A DNA stretch of 64,000 bases from Molanna angustata (GCA_963576475.1 OY754969.1:29053388-29117387), one strand, 5' to 3'; counted from the first letter of the stretch, positions 1 to 12,040 are shown. Program-made: numbers and translations. Notes: generated by a model from the letters alone, not told the origin.

Positions 1-189
1 AATGCGTATATGTCAGAATAGGAAAATGTGTTCAATTCAATATGGTTATATAGTTTTTATAGTTTGATTCAAGTTTTTTCAATTAAGTTTTTGACAAAGA
101 TATACATTGTTAGAGATATGGAGAAAACTTACCACATTAATAAGTTTTGTTGAATTTGATAGTAATATATTTTTATCGGATACCTACCT

Positions 190-440
190 GGATATTAACA
201 AAACACGATGAAAACAGAGTGGATGCCTTTGAAAGAAAAATCTTATGCAGAATATACCTATGTACCTACTAACGACTGTCAAACATGGCGTAAAAGATAT
301 ATATCACCGAGCTTTATGATCTTTACCAGGACATCAGCATAGTCATGAGCCATGGGGCAGCAGAACTCGAAGGTGGCAGCCAACGATAGAACAGTATGGA
401 GTAGATTCTTGGACACAGATAGGACCCATCAAGAGTTGTG
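190..440 (+). mobile_element. RTE-like non-LTR retrotransposon fragment, broken
   Basis: Reading the plus strand near 215 gives VDAFERKILCRIY, which matches the phrase LDTFERKVLRRIC in the longer RTE-like copy at 5221-5955. The stretch is short, carries stops and frameshifts and has no catalytic motif, so it is a dead 3' fragment of a reverse-transcriptase ORF. Class is inferred from similarity to the other copies in this window. Confidence 0.5.
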
Positions 441-599
441 ACGCTAAGAATAATGATGATGATATTTTTATGTGAATAAAGTAATTGATTGTTGGCAATT
501 ATTTAATTTTATTTTCTTAAATTTGTCTTCATAAATTTGAAAGTGAAATAATTTGTTAATTAAATGAAACATACAGAAATGTTTTGAAAATATAGATTT

Positions 600-965
600 C
601 TTCTTCCTTGCCTCTTCCCAGTTCATCTGGAGCGGCCCTTCTGGTATGACCTTTCCTTTCTTGCCCTTCGGAGACCTTTCCATCTTGCGTCATTTCTCTG
701 GTTAGTTGCTCCTCCCTCAACTCCTTAATATTTGTCCACCAGGTGGCCTATGTACGGCCTCTATTTCTGGACTGAGTGCGATATCCTGTGTGAGTTTAAC
801 TATATGATCCTCATTTCGTCTGGTAATGTGTCCGTACCATCGGTGTCTGGCCTTTAGTTTCTCCGGAATAGAGGCGACTCCAACACTACCTCGGACGTAT
901 TCATTTCTAATTCGATCCTCCTTTGTAACACATCTAACTCTATCCCCTTTGAAGGGGTCTCTCAT
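600..965 (-). mobile_element. RTE-like non-LTR retrotransposon 3' ORF fragment
   Basis: The minus strand encodes an 82-residue open stretch with EDRIRNEYVRGSVGVASI and then a RWYGHITRR motif. This is the typical C-terminal tail of RTE-type polyproteins downstream of the reverse transcriptase. A second frame continues to about 605. No reverse-transcriptase core or endonuclease is present, so this is a truncated copy. Confidence 0.6.
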
Positions 966-1009
966 AATTCTTTAGTGGTTCCTAAAAATTTCATTTGAAA
1001 GCAAGCATT

Positions 1010-1465
1010 ACATACATACCATCACGCCATGCCCCTCGCGGGGTAGGCAGAGAGAACCAAACGCTACTTATTTCTATCTTGACAAACATTCATCGCCTCG
1101 TCGACATTCATACATTGTCCTAAATATATTCATTTGTTGTTCATGCTTCTGACATCTCCGCCTTTCAAAATAGCGTTCCCATGGATATGCCATCCCTTAC
1201 TTGGGCGACCCCGACCTCTCATTCGATTCCTGTCCGCAATGTATATTTTCTTTGTCAGGCGTTCCTCATTCATTCTGCCCATGTGGCTAAACCATCTCAA
1301 TGTGTTCACTTTAATTCTATTAATGACATCTTTCTTTATCTTACATTCTTTCCTTATGTCCTCATTTCTGACCCTCTCATACATCGTCCTATTATATCTT
1401 CTAACATGACTTTTAAAATACTTAATTCTATAATGACATGCATTTATAGAATTACCTGTCAATAA
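1010..1465 (-). mobile_element. Non-LTR retrotransposon 3' end, family A
   Basis: A 110-residue minus-strand ORF reads NEDIRKECKIKKDVINRIKV, then LRWFSHMGRMNEERLTKKIY and RMRGRGRPSKGW. This is the conserved C-terminal tail of a non-LTR polyprotein. The 3' end at about 1010-1025 carries the family signature ATGGCGTGATGGTATGTATG (on the minus strand), also found at about 10635, 21727 and 37889. The copy is truncated at its 5' end and is probably inactive. Confidence 0.7.
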
Positions 1466-1782
1466 TGTATAAAGAGGCTCTGGAGGATATCTATTGCAGG
1501 TATGTGTACTATTCCATTGTTACAACACATTCCTGGGTTTTCTCCCTTCCATTTCAAATCACCACAATATGTACAAATTATAGACATTCTACCAAAAGTT
1601 GATACTGGCTCAGAAATAAATTGCAACTATAGGAAAAAGCAGAATTTTCCTTTTGTCTCCATGATTCATGTTTCAATGCCACTTCTGTTATTTTACATAC
1701 AAAAAAAATAGTGTTTGGCGATATTGTTAAGCGTTTTCAATTTGACTCAGGGGCCTTATGACTTGAAGACTTAGAGGCTGTT

Positions 1783-2070
1783 TTATACTTTTAATGCTGC
1801 TAAGATGGCGCATTCAAGTGCAGTAATTTCTATTTCTTCAACGTCTTGCATATTCATCTGATCTATTGTCATTAAATTATCACGACTCCCTACCTCTATC
1901 CAATTACTTGAAGACTGAAAATCTGTACTTCCTCTTTCTTGCTGCAGAAATTGTAATACCCTATACGCCGTCATTCGTAATCTACTGGCTTCACATCTCC
2001 TTTCTTGCTGTTCTTTAGATTCGTTTGCCCTAAGTGCAACCATTCGCAACATGTTATTTTCATGTGCCAT
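1783..2070 (-). CDS. Unidentified 95-residue ORF, possibly a Helitron-type protein fragment
   Basis: The ORF contains RANESKEQQERRCEASRLRM followed by TAYRVLQFLQQERG. Arrays of R/E/A residues of the ESxEQxxRRxEAxRLRM type are frequent in N-terminal parts of insect Helitron-like replicase ORFs, but no catalytic motif is visible. The 3' half is acidic (NMQDVEEIEITALECAILAA). No start context or splice sites could be confirmed. It may equally be a fragment of another transposon or chance coding. Confidence 0.25.
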   Translation of the reverse strand: MAHENNMLRMVALRANESKEQQERRCEASRLRMTAYRVLQFLQQERGSTDFQSSSNWIEVGSRDNLMTIDQMNMQDVEEIEITALECAILAALKV

Positions 2071-2899
2071 TCCTTCTGCACCCTTTCACCTACTCCTAGA
2101 AGAATGACATAACCTGTACACCGAAATACAATAATCACCAACTCATTTATGAAAATATCTTTAAACAAATACCTACGTTCTTTCCATATGTGAATGTTGA
2201 TTTAAAATTTACCTAAATTCATCGAGAATTGAAATTTCAACTTACATTTTTTTGTAACTATATAGGCTAAAATTTGATTCCGAAAGAAAATAAAATATAA
2301 GTTATTAAATATTGGAAAATAAACTAAATCAATACATATTAATTACGATAAAAATAAAAAGTAGCTAACTTTCGAATATTTGACAGCTGAAAGAATGGTG
2401 GAACAACGCGAGGAAAGCAAATCTGACCCACAATGCAAAAGAGACCATTTGTTCAACGTGAATTGCTCACTCTCCCTGTGTCGGATTTTATTACTTCGTG
2501 CCATTTGAGGTCTAATTACGATAGGGACGCATATATCAGAATGTTGGTATTTTTGTCATCTTCGGGGTAAATTCACATAAATCAATTTTGGCGACTCGGC
2601 GAGTAAAGCATAAAAGCATTCTTTAATTCTTATTATATAACATTTAAACATACTTTCTTTTGAAAATAATAAAAAAAACATATCAGCTTGTGAGGCTTTG
2701 TGTTTTTATACTGTTTCAAATGTAATATTATAAAAATGTAATATTGTAAGTTTTTTACTCTACTGTAAAATTCCCGATTTCCACATAGAAAGATTTCAAA
2801 CGAATGTAAGAACAGGCAGCCTTGGGCAGACTGACATGAATATAGTCGTGCACAAACATTCGCAAATCCAGAACGACAATCTTACCAGGTCTACTTTAT

Positions 2900-3662
2900 T
2901 TATATGCAGATTATTTCCACATATCTCAAAAATCATATACCTAAGCTAGAACGCTGAAAATTTGTTAAAATATAGACAAAGACAATATCTCAAATCTTTT
3001 AATTATGAAAAAGTTCTATGATTTCTCAAACTTTTTTACTAAGGATAATATTTTCAATAGCAAACTCATGTATTTGACTGCGTATATTTCCATTTTTTTA
3101 AAAACAAAAAATCGCCGAAACACCCCAATGAGATAACTAATGTAATTTTATTAAAAAATTAAATTAGTTAATATTATAATTGGCAGAGCGGTTAGCGCGC
3201 TGGGCTAGTAATCCAGTGGTCGCGAGTTCGAATCCTGCCTCGACCGATTTCGTTCACCTATAGCACAAGCATGTATTTGCTTATTTTAGGGAACGTAGGA
3301 AAATGTATATGTACTTGTTTAACAAGGACATATTCATTTTTTAAAAAAAAAAAAAAAAATTATCTATAGCAGTAGATTTCAAACTTTTTGTAAAAAATTG
3401 AATTTAGTGACATCGTTTCATACTATTTGTATGGCAGTATTAACTACACAAACACAATATGTACGGGGACTCTCAATAGTTTGATACCTTATCTCCAAAT
3501 ATACATACATATATTCTGGGTAGGAAAAAGGACCGACCTTCATACTATCCTATCTTAAAATATTTGATAATTTGGATTAAGGGTTTATAGTTTGGTACGT
3601 ATTCTTCAACTAAACATACTATTGCCATTGACAGTTTGATCTCATGTGCTACATGCAACTAG
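2900..3662 (+). mobile_element. Helentron-like non-autonomous element, copy 1, 5' end unclear
   Basis: The body matches phrases in the copies at 22842 and 47661, for example the region reading AAGCTAGAACGCTGAAAAT and CGCCGAAACACCCCAA. The 3' end carries CATGTGCTACATG, a 5-bp-stem hairpin, followed by CAACTAG and a T, the same end seen in the other copies. The 5' boundary is degraded. A SINE is inserted at 3181-3345. Confidence 0.55.
3181..3345 (+). repeat. tRNA-Thr-derived SINE, family 1, copy a
   Basis: The head folds like a tRNA: an A-box-like TGGCAGAGCGGTTAGCG, an anticodon arm with loop CTAGTAA (anticodon AGT, threonine), and a B-box GAGTTCGAATCC. It is followed by a shared 3' body with GGAACGTAGGAAAATGTATA and ACAAGGACATATTCATT, then an A-rich tail. 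The same body recurs at 11587, 30225, 34052, 38366, 50258 and 55245. It is a retroposon, not a functional tRNA gene, because the acceptor stem is not paired. Confidence 0.85.
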
Positions 3663-5203
3663 TTATAACATATGTCTTGTCTTCCTGCAACATAGCTGAG
3701 CAGTGAGCATGGTCCTTTTTGTTGATAAAACTTTTTTCGTCTCAATAAATATTTTATTATTATTATTTATAAATGATGGCTGACACAAAATGCAACAAGT
3801 TTAATAAAATAATAAAAACCAACATACCTACTCTTACAAAATTTATCAGACAGAATAACATCAAATTGTGATTTCATTTTCTACTTCCCATTTATAAACA
3901 AAACTTTTTTCCCAACTTTTTGAATGTTTAATTTCAGTATTAATTATTAACTTTTTTTTGTATTCCACATACTAATTTGTTGTTTATTTTAATGTAATTA
4001 ACAAATGCACGATTTTGTAACAAACTTGACTCTGGCCAATGTTCCTCCATTTGAGGTTACAAGTGCCATTTAAAAAATAAATAAATAAACATACTACTGA
4101 CATTTGGAACGATGCTTAATTCAAAATAATGGATTAAAATGATATTATTAACTGTAGGTATGTACTAGAGTGTGGTGTTGGATTCTCGCTGTCATCTTTA
4201 ATACGTATACGGCGATGTGGTATATGTATGTATCGAAGAAAGTTTAGTTGGTGATTCAGTCAAAAGATGGCACAACGTTTTCATCGCATTTGGACTGATC
4301 AAAAGATAAAAGACGGATGTTCTAAAAGTGGACAAAGCATTGTCAGCTGTTTGATTTTATTGTACTCAACTCGGTATGTAGGTACTGTTTCCTTTCAAAT
4401 TCTAGTCATTAACAAATTGCTTCCAGGACACGTGTTCACTGCTTACCTACCATAGCCTCTCCACTAACACTCAACACGTGAGAAACAGATATCTTTTAAA
4501 ATAGTCTCAACGTGGTGTCATTGTTTCGAAAGATATATCCAGGAGTGGATTAGAGGCTGTGCATAGGAAAAGAACAGAGCTGAATCATAAACAATAAATT
4601 TTAAGATTATTTATTTATTTATAATATTTATCAAATAATAATTACAATAATCTAATACTGACATCTATGTATTCTATAATTTCGTAGACCTTTTGATTGA
4701 TACTTGAATATAATTATCATCATTCGTCACTTTGTTAAGCTCCGAAGCTCCAGGTGTAACAAAGAAATTTCCAAACCTGTTCATTTTCATCATTATAAAA
4801 GAATAATAAATTATAATACTTCTTACTCTATTTGCTCCAAATAGAGTAAGACGAAAAAATATGGAAAGTGGAAAAACAAAAAAGAATGGAAAAACCATCT
4901 ATCTTCTTAGATTAATACCGAATACTTTTAAGGTGGTTGCCAATCAGGCAGCGTAGGAACCTACATACCCTCACACTTCTATACAAGGTCTTAAACAACC
5001 CCAATGCTCCGGTTTATCTACGGAATCAATTCCACTTCCTCTCAGAACACGGGTTTGCCTCTTAGTTCTAATACTGAAAGAACGCTCAGTATCCCAGTAC
5101 ACAAAAGTTCATTTTTCACATCTTTCTCCGTACAAGCTATAGGTGCTGAATACATAATTAAAAACTATAAATTTTTCTCCTACTACTACTATTACTAATA
5201 AGT
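3663..5203. other. AT-rich non-coding stretch, nothing recognised
   Basis: Both strands were read. Only short ORFs without codon-like composition or family motifs appear, together with simple AAATAAATA-type tracts. No gene or structured repeat could be supported. Confidence 0.4.
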
Positions 5204-5220
5204 AAAAAAAGCTTTTACAT
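5204..5220. repeat. 17-bp target-site duplication, left copy
   Basis: The 17 bases (seven A then GCTTTTACAT) are repeated exactly at 5956-5972, flanking the RTE-like insertion. This is the signature of target-primed insertion. Confidence 0.85.
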
Positions 5221-5955
5221 TACAGCCATCAAGGAGGTCTTCGATCCTCTGGAGAATGCCGCTCGTGAAGTGGGGCTAAGCATAAACCAAGGCAAAACCA
5301 AGTTTATGACACAAAGTAGAAGCCCAAGAGAAACAAGAGGTAGTGTGACGTTCAAGGATGTCTACTCCTTTGAAAAAGTGGACCAATTCACATACCTCGG
5401 CTCAACCATAATAGAATGTAATGAAGAACCCGTGGAAATCAGAAAGAGAATCTCAGCTGCAAATAAGACATATTTCTCTCTGCTGCCAGTGTTTAAATCT
5501 CGAAACGTCCATAGGAAAAAAAAAATAACGCTGTACAAGACAATTGTGAGAACGGTACTGGCGTATGACACTATCAGTAAAAGCAGCTGAGTCCCTGGAC
5601 ACATTCGAGCGGAAGGTGCTTCGTCGAATCTGTGGGCCCGTGAGGGACGGCAATGAATGGCGCATTCGGCGCAATGATGAATTGTACAGCATCTACCGGG
5701 CCCCTAGTATCTCAACGTGCATAGAATGCCAAACTCACGGGTACCCAAAAGGGTGATGATGGGGCATCCGGGGGGAAAGAGGAGGATAGGAAGACCAAGA
5801 CTAAGATGGGAAGACGAAGTCACCAAAGATGCGAACCAACTTCTCCAAGTGACCGGATGGAGAACAATGGCTGAGGACAGGAATGGTTGGAGGCGATAGT
5901 TGGAGGAGCTCAAAGCCCGATTTGGGCTGTAGTGCCATTGAAGAAGAAGAAGAAG
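5221..5955 (+). mobile_element. 5'-truncated RTE-like non-LTR retrotransposon
   Basis: Plus-strand translation gives the reverse-transcriptase C-terminal part: EVGLSINQGKTKFM, then VDQFTYLGSTI, a segment with RKRISAANKTYFSLLPVFKS, and KITLYKTIVRTVLAYD. After a frameshift near 5565 it continues with AESLDTFERKVLRRICGPVR, and after another with GKRRIGRPRLRWEDEVTKDA. The 3' tail is (GAA)n-like. Exact 17-bp duplications flank the copy. It lacks the endonuclease and the catalytic FADD region, so it is non-autonomous. The intact duplication suggests a relatively recent insertion. Confidence 0.85.
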
Positions 5956-5972
5956 AAAAAAAGCTTTTACAT
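5956..5972. repeat. 17-bp target-site duplication, right copy
   Basis: Exact repeat of 5204-5220 at the 3' end of the RTE-like insertion. Confidence 0.85.
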
Positions 5973-8181
5973 ACGTTTTGTAAAAGTACAACTTGAACGC
6001 CAATATTTGTTACTATAATTTTACAAATAAATCGTATTTGGTTTTAAATACCTCGCAATGCAATAACTTGCTTAAGGTGCGGGACTAAATTTACAGCAGT
6101 ATCAGATTTCTTTGTCTCTTGGTACTGCGGAAAAGTTATTACAGGAGTCGTTCTAGTGGTAAATGTGAAAAGAATAATAATTGTTCACTCAAGTAAAAGG
6201 AAATATAATAGCCCAACCTCAGTCTGATGACAAGGATTAGGTATAACTTGAGATGCCAACCAACCAAGTATCCTAGTCTATGCCTATGGTGAAATGTTAC
6301 TTCACTCACTGATATATTATAATGGATTACTTTATGAAAATGTATTATTTATTATACTTCAACCGGTTTCAAGGAAACTTAAGCCAATTAAGAAATTAAC
6401 TTCAGCGAGGGACAATTATATTATTATAGAGGAGGCTATCAATTCGTCGTGTTTTTTTATTAATGGGGGAACCACATGGGTGGTTCCATATAAAGATTTG
6501 ATGATGGGACCCATAAGAAAATCTTCAATTTGCAGTTCAGCGATTAGTTATTATTTATCATTTTGTGTTTGAAAGGACTTACTTTAAGGGTAGTTTCATA
6601 TAATTTTTGTCGTGATCTTGTGATGGGATCCATGACAAATGACGCAACTATTCAATACTTATGAGCACATAAATGATACTCGGACAAATCTCTTAGGTTA
6701 GTTTGGATATTTTTTGTACCCATAATCATGTAATATTGCATTTTTTAGTTGGTTTTTAATAAATATTATTTTGTAGTAAATATAGACATATATTGATATA
6801 TTGTTACACTGGATTATTGTTATTTGGAAATTTCCACCAAACATAAAAATACGTATAGATGACAAAGTTTGTGTACTTTGATTTAACGGATACATTTTTG
6901 ATATCAACATTTTTGTCTTTTCACGAGGAAGATTGTTACCTCAAATCTCGTTCATTATACAAAAATAAATATTCGAAAAGGGTCGCTTTGTGTTTTATTA
7001 TTTTCATTATTTCGAGAAGGAACGAAATGCACAAAGAACAAACAATTAGTATTACAATACAATTTGTTTGTCATCTTCATGTCAAAAACACAGAAAGTAT
7101 AACTGGACAAAATTCAGTACGAACGTCTAAAAAAATCCTGTTATTTTATATTTTTTTTAGATAGGTATGCAGTTATTTTAGGAGGATAGTTCCCGAGGTT
7201 ACCCCTGTGGTTATTTCTCACAAAACAATACTATATTTACTAGTTATCTAATTATGATAAATACTTCTCTAGAATCTTTGGGTTCGAAACACTATTTATT
7301 TAGAATAAGAAAAAGGAAATATGTAGGTCAATAAAATGATGACAAAGTATCTTAAATATTTAACAAACCGAACCCCTTCACAACATGTTATTTTCAATAA
7401 ATAATATATTCCTAAAATAACACAATTATCATAATCCAATATAAAATCACATGCGTTGAATTGAGAATCGTTTACGAATCGAGTGTAATCGATTCCATTT
7501 GTAATACATAATAATATATTCAAAAAGGCTATTACTTATTCTAAAATAATATTATTACTTATTCTAGGAACACCACATAGGTACATATATGAATGATTCA
7601 CCCAAAAAACTCCGAGATTTGTCATTTGACATATTATTTATATCTTATTGATAAATGGTGAGTATGAACGATGCTGTAAAAATGTGAATACGTTTGTTAC
7701 GGAATTAGGAGTAGATATCAAATTTCGTAGCCAAAGATTCGTAAGAAAATATGCGTCAGCATAAATATATAGATACATACTTACTTTATGTAGTATCCTC
7801 AGTCTTCCAAGATTTCAAATAATTGATTACTCACTACAAAGATAAACGATAAAGTCTTGATCGACTCTCCACTACCTACTTTATGTACTTAGCTTCAATT
7901 TTTTTCGTTCCTGAAAGGGTGATGAAAATTATTTGAACAATAACAAAAAACTCAATTGTGCGAACACGAAAGCATTTTGAAAGTTATGAGAGATGAAATT
8001 ATAGAAAAGAAAAAAACGAATGTCTATGGAAAACTTGTCAGATCTAAGTTAATACAATTTACACGTATTATATCAATATTAAATCGATGGGAACTTGTAG
8101 TGTTGAGAAATTGGTTGAAAAATACGCGCAAATATGTGAAATCAATTCTCAACTTACCATTCCATAGAAGTGGAGAATAAA
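5973..8181. other. AT-rich non-coding stretch, nothing recognised
   Basis: Several ORFs of 60-100 codons occur on both strands, but they are low-complexity, AT-driven and lack any family motif or consistent splice context. No repeat family shared with other parts of the window was noticed. Confidence 0.4.
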
Positions 8182-8516
8182 CATAGATTTTTATTATAAT
8201 ATACTAGATGTAATACTCCATGCAAAAAGTGAGTCATGGAATATCGCGTGTTTGACGTTTTGGTTGGCAACATATTTCAGCTTTCCTTCATTTCAACTGT
8301 AGATAACTGTTCTCTAAATCTTAATAAAAAAGGTGTTTTTTTTTTGACAAATAAATCCGAAAACAATTCTCATTAGTCGTTATTATCTATAAAAAAACGA
8401 TGTGGTCTGACCACCAAAACGTCATAAATCCCCCGGAAAAAGGCCTCACTTCGATTCATACAAAATTTGCCAACTACGACATCTAGTACCTACCTATATT
8501 ATAATAAAAATCTATG
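8182..8516. mobile_element. P-like MITE with 22-bp perfect terminal inverted repeats
   Basis: The element begins CATAGATTTTTATTATAATA and ends with the exact complement over 22 bp. Flanking octamers AGAATAAA (8174-8181) and AGTATAAA (8517-8524) match at 7 of 8 positions, consistent with an 8-bp target duplication. The ends resemble those of the larger element at 10404-12637 (CATAGA...TTATAATATACTAGA). No ORF is present. A diverged relative of the interior lies inverted at about 42317-42715. Confidence 0.75.
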
Positions 8517-9188
8517 AGTATAAAATATAATTATTTGTAACAACAATTGAACGAGGTGTTGTTATTTGATTGTACTTCCAAGTAATTACCACGTTTCTAT
8601 CGCGAAAATATTGAAACCATTTTGGTGAAACATTATAGCTGTTGAAACATGAAACCCAATTCTTCCGACAGGAAATATAAGAACAACAAAAGGGGAAATG
8701 CTTTGAAAATCAATCATTAAATTTGAAACAAAACAAATCAGTAGAGTGAAGTACTTATACAATGTCCAGGTCGGATTCACCAGTTCAAAATGCGAAGATA
8801 AACAGAGTGAAGATGAAATTGAAACTTCAAAATAAACTTAAGAATGAAATATGGAGTCATCCGTTCTGAGGAAGAAGCGGTTGCTTTGATACCAGTAGTT
8901 TTAAATAACACATACGTGGTTTTAATGAAGTAGATAGATCGAAATCAATAAAAAATATAAGTATATTAATTTGATTCTTGAGATATCTTACTCAAAAATT
9001 AACTATTGACGTAGTAAGTACCATTTACTTAGAATCCCAAGAAACAATATTCGGCAAAAAAAATTATAGCAACATTATTTCATTGGCATATAATTTTCTC
9101 CCGGATACTTTCTTTAAATTCCATCACCTGTTCTATTATTTGATTGTCTATGACTAATTTAGATCTCACCGGGTTTTTTGATATCGTG
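8517..9188. other. Non-coding, nothing recognised
   Basis: AT-rich sequence with only short ORFs lacking motifs. No repeat relationship seen within the window. Confidence 0.35.
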
Positions 9189-9337
9189 AGTGCCTTTTCA
9201 CACGATCCGGTTGCCGGGTAACCGGCAGCGAAGTGTATGGGCATGCATGCCGGTGCGTGTGAAAGCAACCATGCGTGCCCATACACTTTTACCCGGCGCC
9301 GGCTACCCGGCAAACCTGATCGTGTGAAAAGGCACTG
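9189..9337. mobile_element. Short GC-rich MITE with terminal inverted repeats
   Basis: The ends AGTGCCTTTTCACACGATC and its complement are exact inverted repeats. The interior holds further inverted phrases around GCCGGGTAACCGGC and GTGTATGGGCA, so the 149-bp unit can fold almost end to end. Its GC content is far above the surroundings. The target duplication is not clear, so the superfamily is not assigned. Confidence 0.7.
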
Positions 9338-9347
9338 AGGCTATTGT

Positions 9348-9491
9348 CTTTTCTGTGGATATCATCATGTTGTATTTCAGCAATAGCAATCTCTATGACT
9401 ACATTCTGAAGCAAGTAAACTTTTCTGTGGATATCATCATGTTGTATTTCAGCAATAGCAATCTCTATGACTACATTCTGAAGCAAGTAAA
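9348..9491 (+). repeat. 72-bp direct tandem duplication, in frame
   Basis: Two adjacent copies with period 72 start at 9348 and 9420 and encode the 24-residue unit beginning FSVDIIMLYFSNSNLYDYIL twice in the same frame. The duplication lies in the plus-strand ORF of a decayed non-LTR copy, so it probably has no protein consequence. Confidence 0.8.
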
Positions 9492-10025
9492 CAAGGCACC
9501 ACCTGCAATATCTGGATTTCTAAAGAGCATTTGGAATAACAAACGCATGAATATCGAGAGCAAAGTAAAAATTTATAAAACATGTGTAAGACCGATCTCC
9601 ACATATGGAATAGAGACCAGAGCAGACACTTATGTGAGAACCAAATCCCTATTGAGAACTTTAGAGATCAAAACCCTACGATGCATAGCCAGAAGCGCCC
9701 TTGAGGTGAGATATTCACGAAAACGGCGCTATATAAATCATCCAAATTTATTATTATTATTAGAGATCTAGTAAGGAACACGGAAATAAGACGAATGTAT
9801 AATACAGAAGACATCGTCCGATGAGGAAGACGATACTGGAACGAACATGTTAACAGGATGCAAGAACACAGACTTCCACGTATCGTGCTTCAACGGAACC
9901 CCAACGGAACAAGACCACCAAGGCGAGCTCTGAAAAGATGGCACGACAGCTGGAAATCCACGTCACAGGAGACGACTTAGCGGCAGGAACAGATCCTATT
10001 GATCTATACGAAGGAAGAAGAAATA
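9400..10025 (+). mobile_element. Decayed RTE-like non-LTR retrotransposon fragment
   Basis: The ORF from 9355 contains ISGFLKSIWNNKRMNIESKV, KIYKTCVRPISTYGIET and LLRTLEIKTLRCIA, the post-catalytic part of an RTE-like reverse transcriptase. A frame-shifted continuation near 9780-9990 has the WNEHVNRMQEHRLPRIV and RPPRRALKRWHDSWKS phrases. The copy is broken by frameshifts and an inserted simple repeat (TTATTATTATTA). Confidence 0.7.
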
Positions 10026-10403
10026 TTCAATTTCATAATACGTTTGACTATGTAGGTATGTAAGTATAATAATATTTGTAAGATTACAATCACGGACGGA
10101 TTCAAATTATTTTATTATTGATGACCGATTTCAGGAGGTAGGCTATTATGTCCTTAGAATTGTGAGTCAAACCCAAAAACAAACTGAAGATTTCCTGACA
10201 TTTACTGCATCTTATTTTTTTAAATAAAATTATTTGACTTTAGGATTTATATGTGCATTCTATACTTGTATTCAACATCACGTTAATTTGATACAAAAAA
10301 CACCGAACGTCATATTATATTTGAACCTCTTTTTGATATACCCAGACCTTTCTCTCTCTTTATTTTGAAAACTATAACCCAGCATTATTTCTTGTGGTCT
10401 ATT
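10026..10403. other. Non-coding, nothing recognised except the P-like target site at its end
   Basis: AT-rich and without ORFs of note. The last eight bases (10396-10403, GGTCTATT) are the left target duplication of the element that follows. Confidence 0.4.
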
Positions 10404-10634
10404 CATAGAATTATAATATACTAGAATTCTCATTCCCATACAAACTCTCGCTGTATAAGAGAAGCCGGCTCTTGTCTATGTATGTGTAATACTGTCGGTA
10501 AGCGTTGTACGTATATTACCACTCGGTATGACTGTGTGTGTAAATAATGTTGCAAACAGTTAAAAAATTCCCTATATAAATGGTGTTAATAATTTTAATG
10601 TCATTATTTGAGTTAGTAATAAATATATATTTTT

Positions 10635-10975
10635 TACATACATACCATCACGCCATATCCCTTACAGAGTAAGCAGAGAGAACCGAGCGCCATACTCCTC
10701 TATTTTTGCACACATTCCTAGCTTCCTTTACATCCATGCATATTTAAAGAATGAATGATGAACGACTGACCACCCCAGAAAGGGTTGGCATGACCATGTG
10801 AATGATATTGTGAAAGAAAGAAATATAAAAAGCTTGAAAAGTCGAATCTTAAGACACATTCATCGCCTAGTAAACATTCATACATTGTCTTATACATGTT
10901 CGTCTGTTGTTCACATGGTCGTACCATCCTTATCTTGGACACCCATGACCTCTTCTATTCCTTACCTTACCTTTT
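10635..10975 (-). mobile_element. Non-LTR retrotransposon 3' end, family A, with internal inversion
   Basis: Both outer parts read on the minus strand like the copies at 1010 and 37889: 3' signature at 10635 and RRTCIRQCMNVY-like codons near 10860-10960. The middle (about 10750-10855) instead reads on the plus strand as KGWHDHVNDIVKERNIKSLK after one frameshift. The copy is therefore rearranged and inactive. It sits inside the P-like element. Confidence 0.6.
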
Positions 10976-11586
10976 AATTATTAAAATTTTTAATGTTATT
11001 ATTTGCGTTACATTGTGATGGTTAATTTTTTATTTTTTAGTTACTGTATTTACCACGTACAAAGTCAAATTAAGTCAATAGTTCCGCTTTGACGTTGGAT
11101 GTTTTTAGATGTTTTCCATACCTACTTGCCTCAATATTTCATTATTCTTGTGTCACAAGCCAACATCATACAAACTTGAGAGAACTTGTTTTATCGCAGG
11201 TTTTTGTAAATATATTAATAATTGGGATTTGAGAGAAAAATAAATATGCATAAATCTTTAATATGATCAAATATGAAATAAAACATTGGATTTACAATAC
11301 AAAACCTCCAATCGGTAATTAATTGAGATATTAAAAAATAATAAATTATTTTATACTAACGAAAATAACTAGGATTAGAGGGAATTCGTAGGAATATAAA
11401 ATATCGTGTAATGGATTCGATGGTCTATTTTATTTAATAGTCAAAACGAACAAATTATCTACGAGTACATAATACTGAACAAAGTAACAAGAACAAGGTG
11501 TAAATTTGTAGAAAGGTCATCTCTGCTTCCTGAGATGATGAAGTCCAACTGGCCTTCCATCTCTTATGTGGTCTTCCTAATAGACG

Positions 11587-11760
11587 GACGGCAGCAGAGC
11601 GGTTAACGCGCTGGGTTAGTAATCCAATGGTTGCGAGTTCTAATCCTGCTACGACCGATTTCGTTCACTTATATGATGTAGCACAAGTTCCTATTTATGC
11701 TTGGTTTAAGGAATGTATATGTATATACTTGTTACAAGAACATATTCGTTCTCTTGAAAA
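11587..11760 (+). repeat. tRNA-Thr-derived SINE, family 1, copy b
   Basis: The tRNA head with TAGTAATCC in the anticodon arm and GAGTTCTAATCC B-box is followed by the family body (GGAATGTATATGTATATACT, ACAAGAACATATTC). The B-box has a T for G change. It lies within the P-like element. Confidence 0.75.
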
Positions 11761-12040
11761 AAATAAAGAAAAAACGAAACGAATCGCTTATAAACTTAAA
11801 CTAAGTTTACCTACTCTATGTAAAAAACAATAAAATTACTTAAAGAACTTGAAATTGTAATTATTATTACTCTATGAAAAAAAAACAATCGAATTACCTA
11901 AAGACCTTGAAATTGAAATTGTTTTTTTTTTATATATTTGGCGTTTGGATGATGCTAACAGTTTATGGTTTTTTGCTTTATAAATGTAAAAACATCTAAG
12001 TCTTATATATTTTTCAACTATCAACCGAGTTAAATTTATG

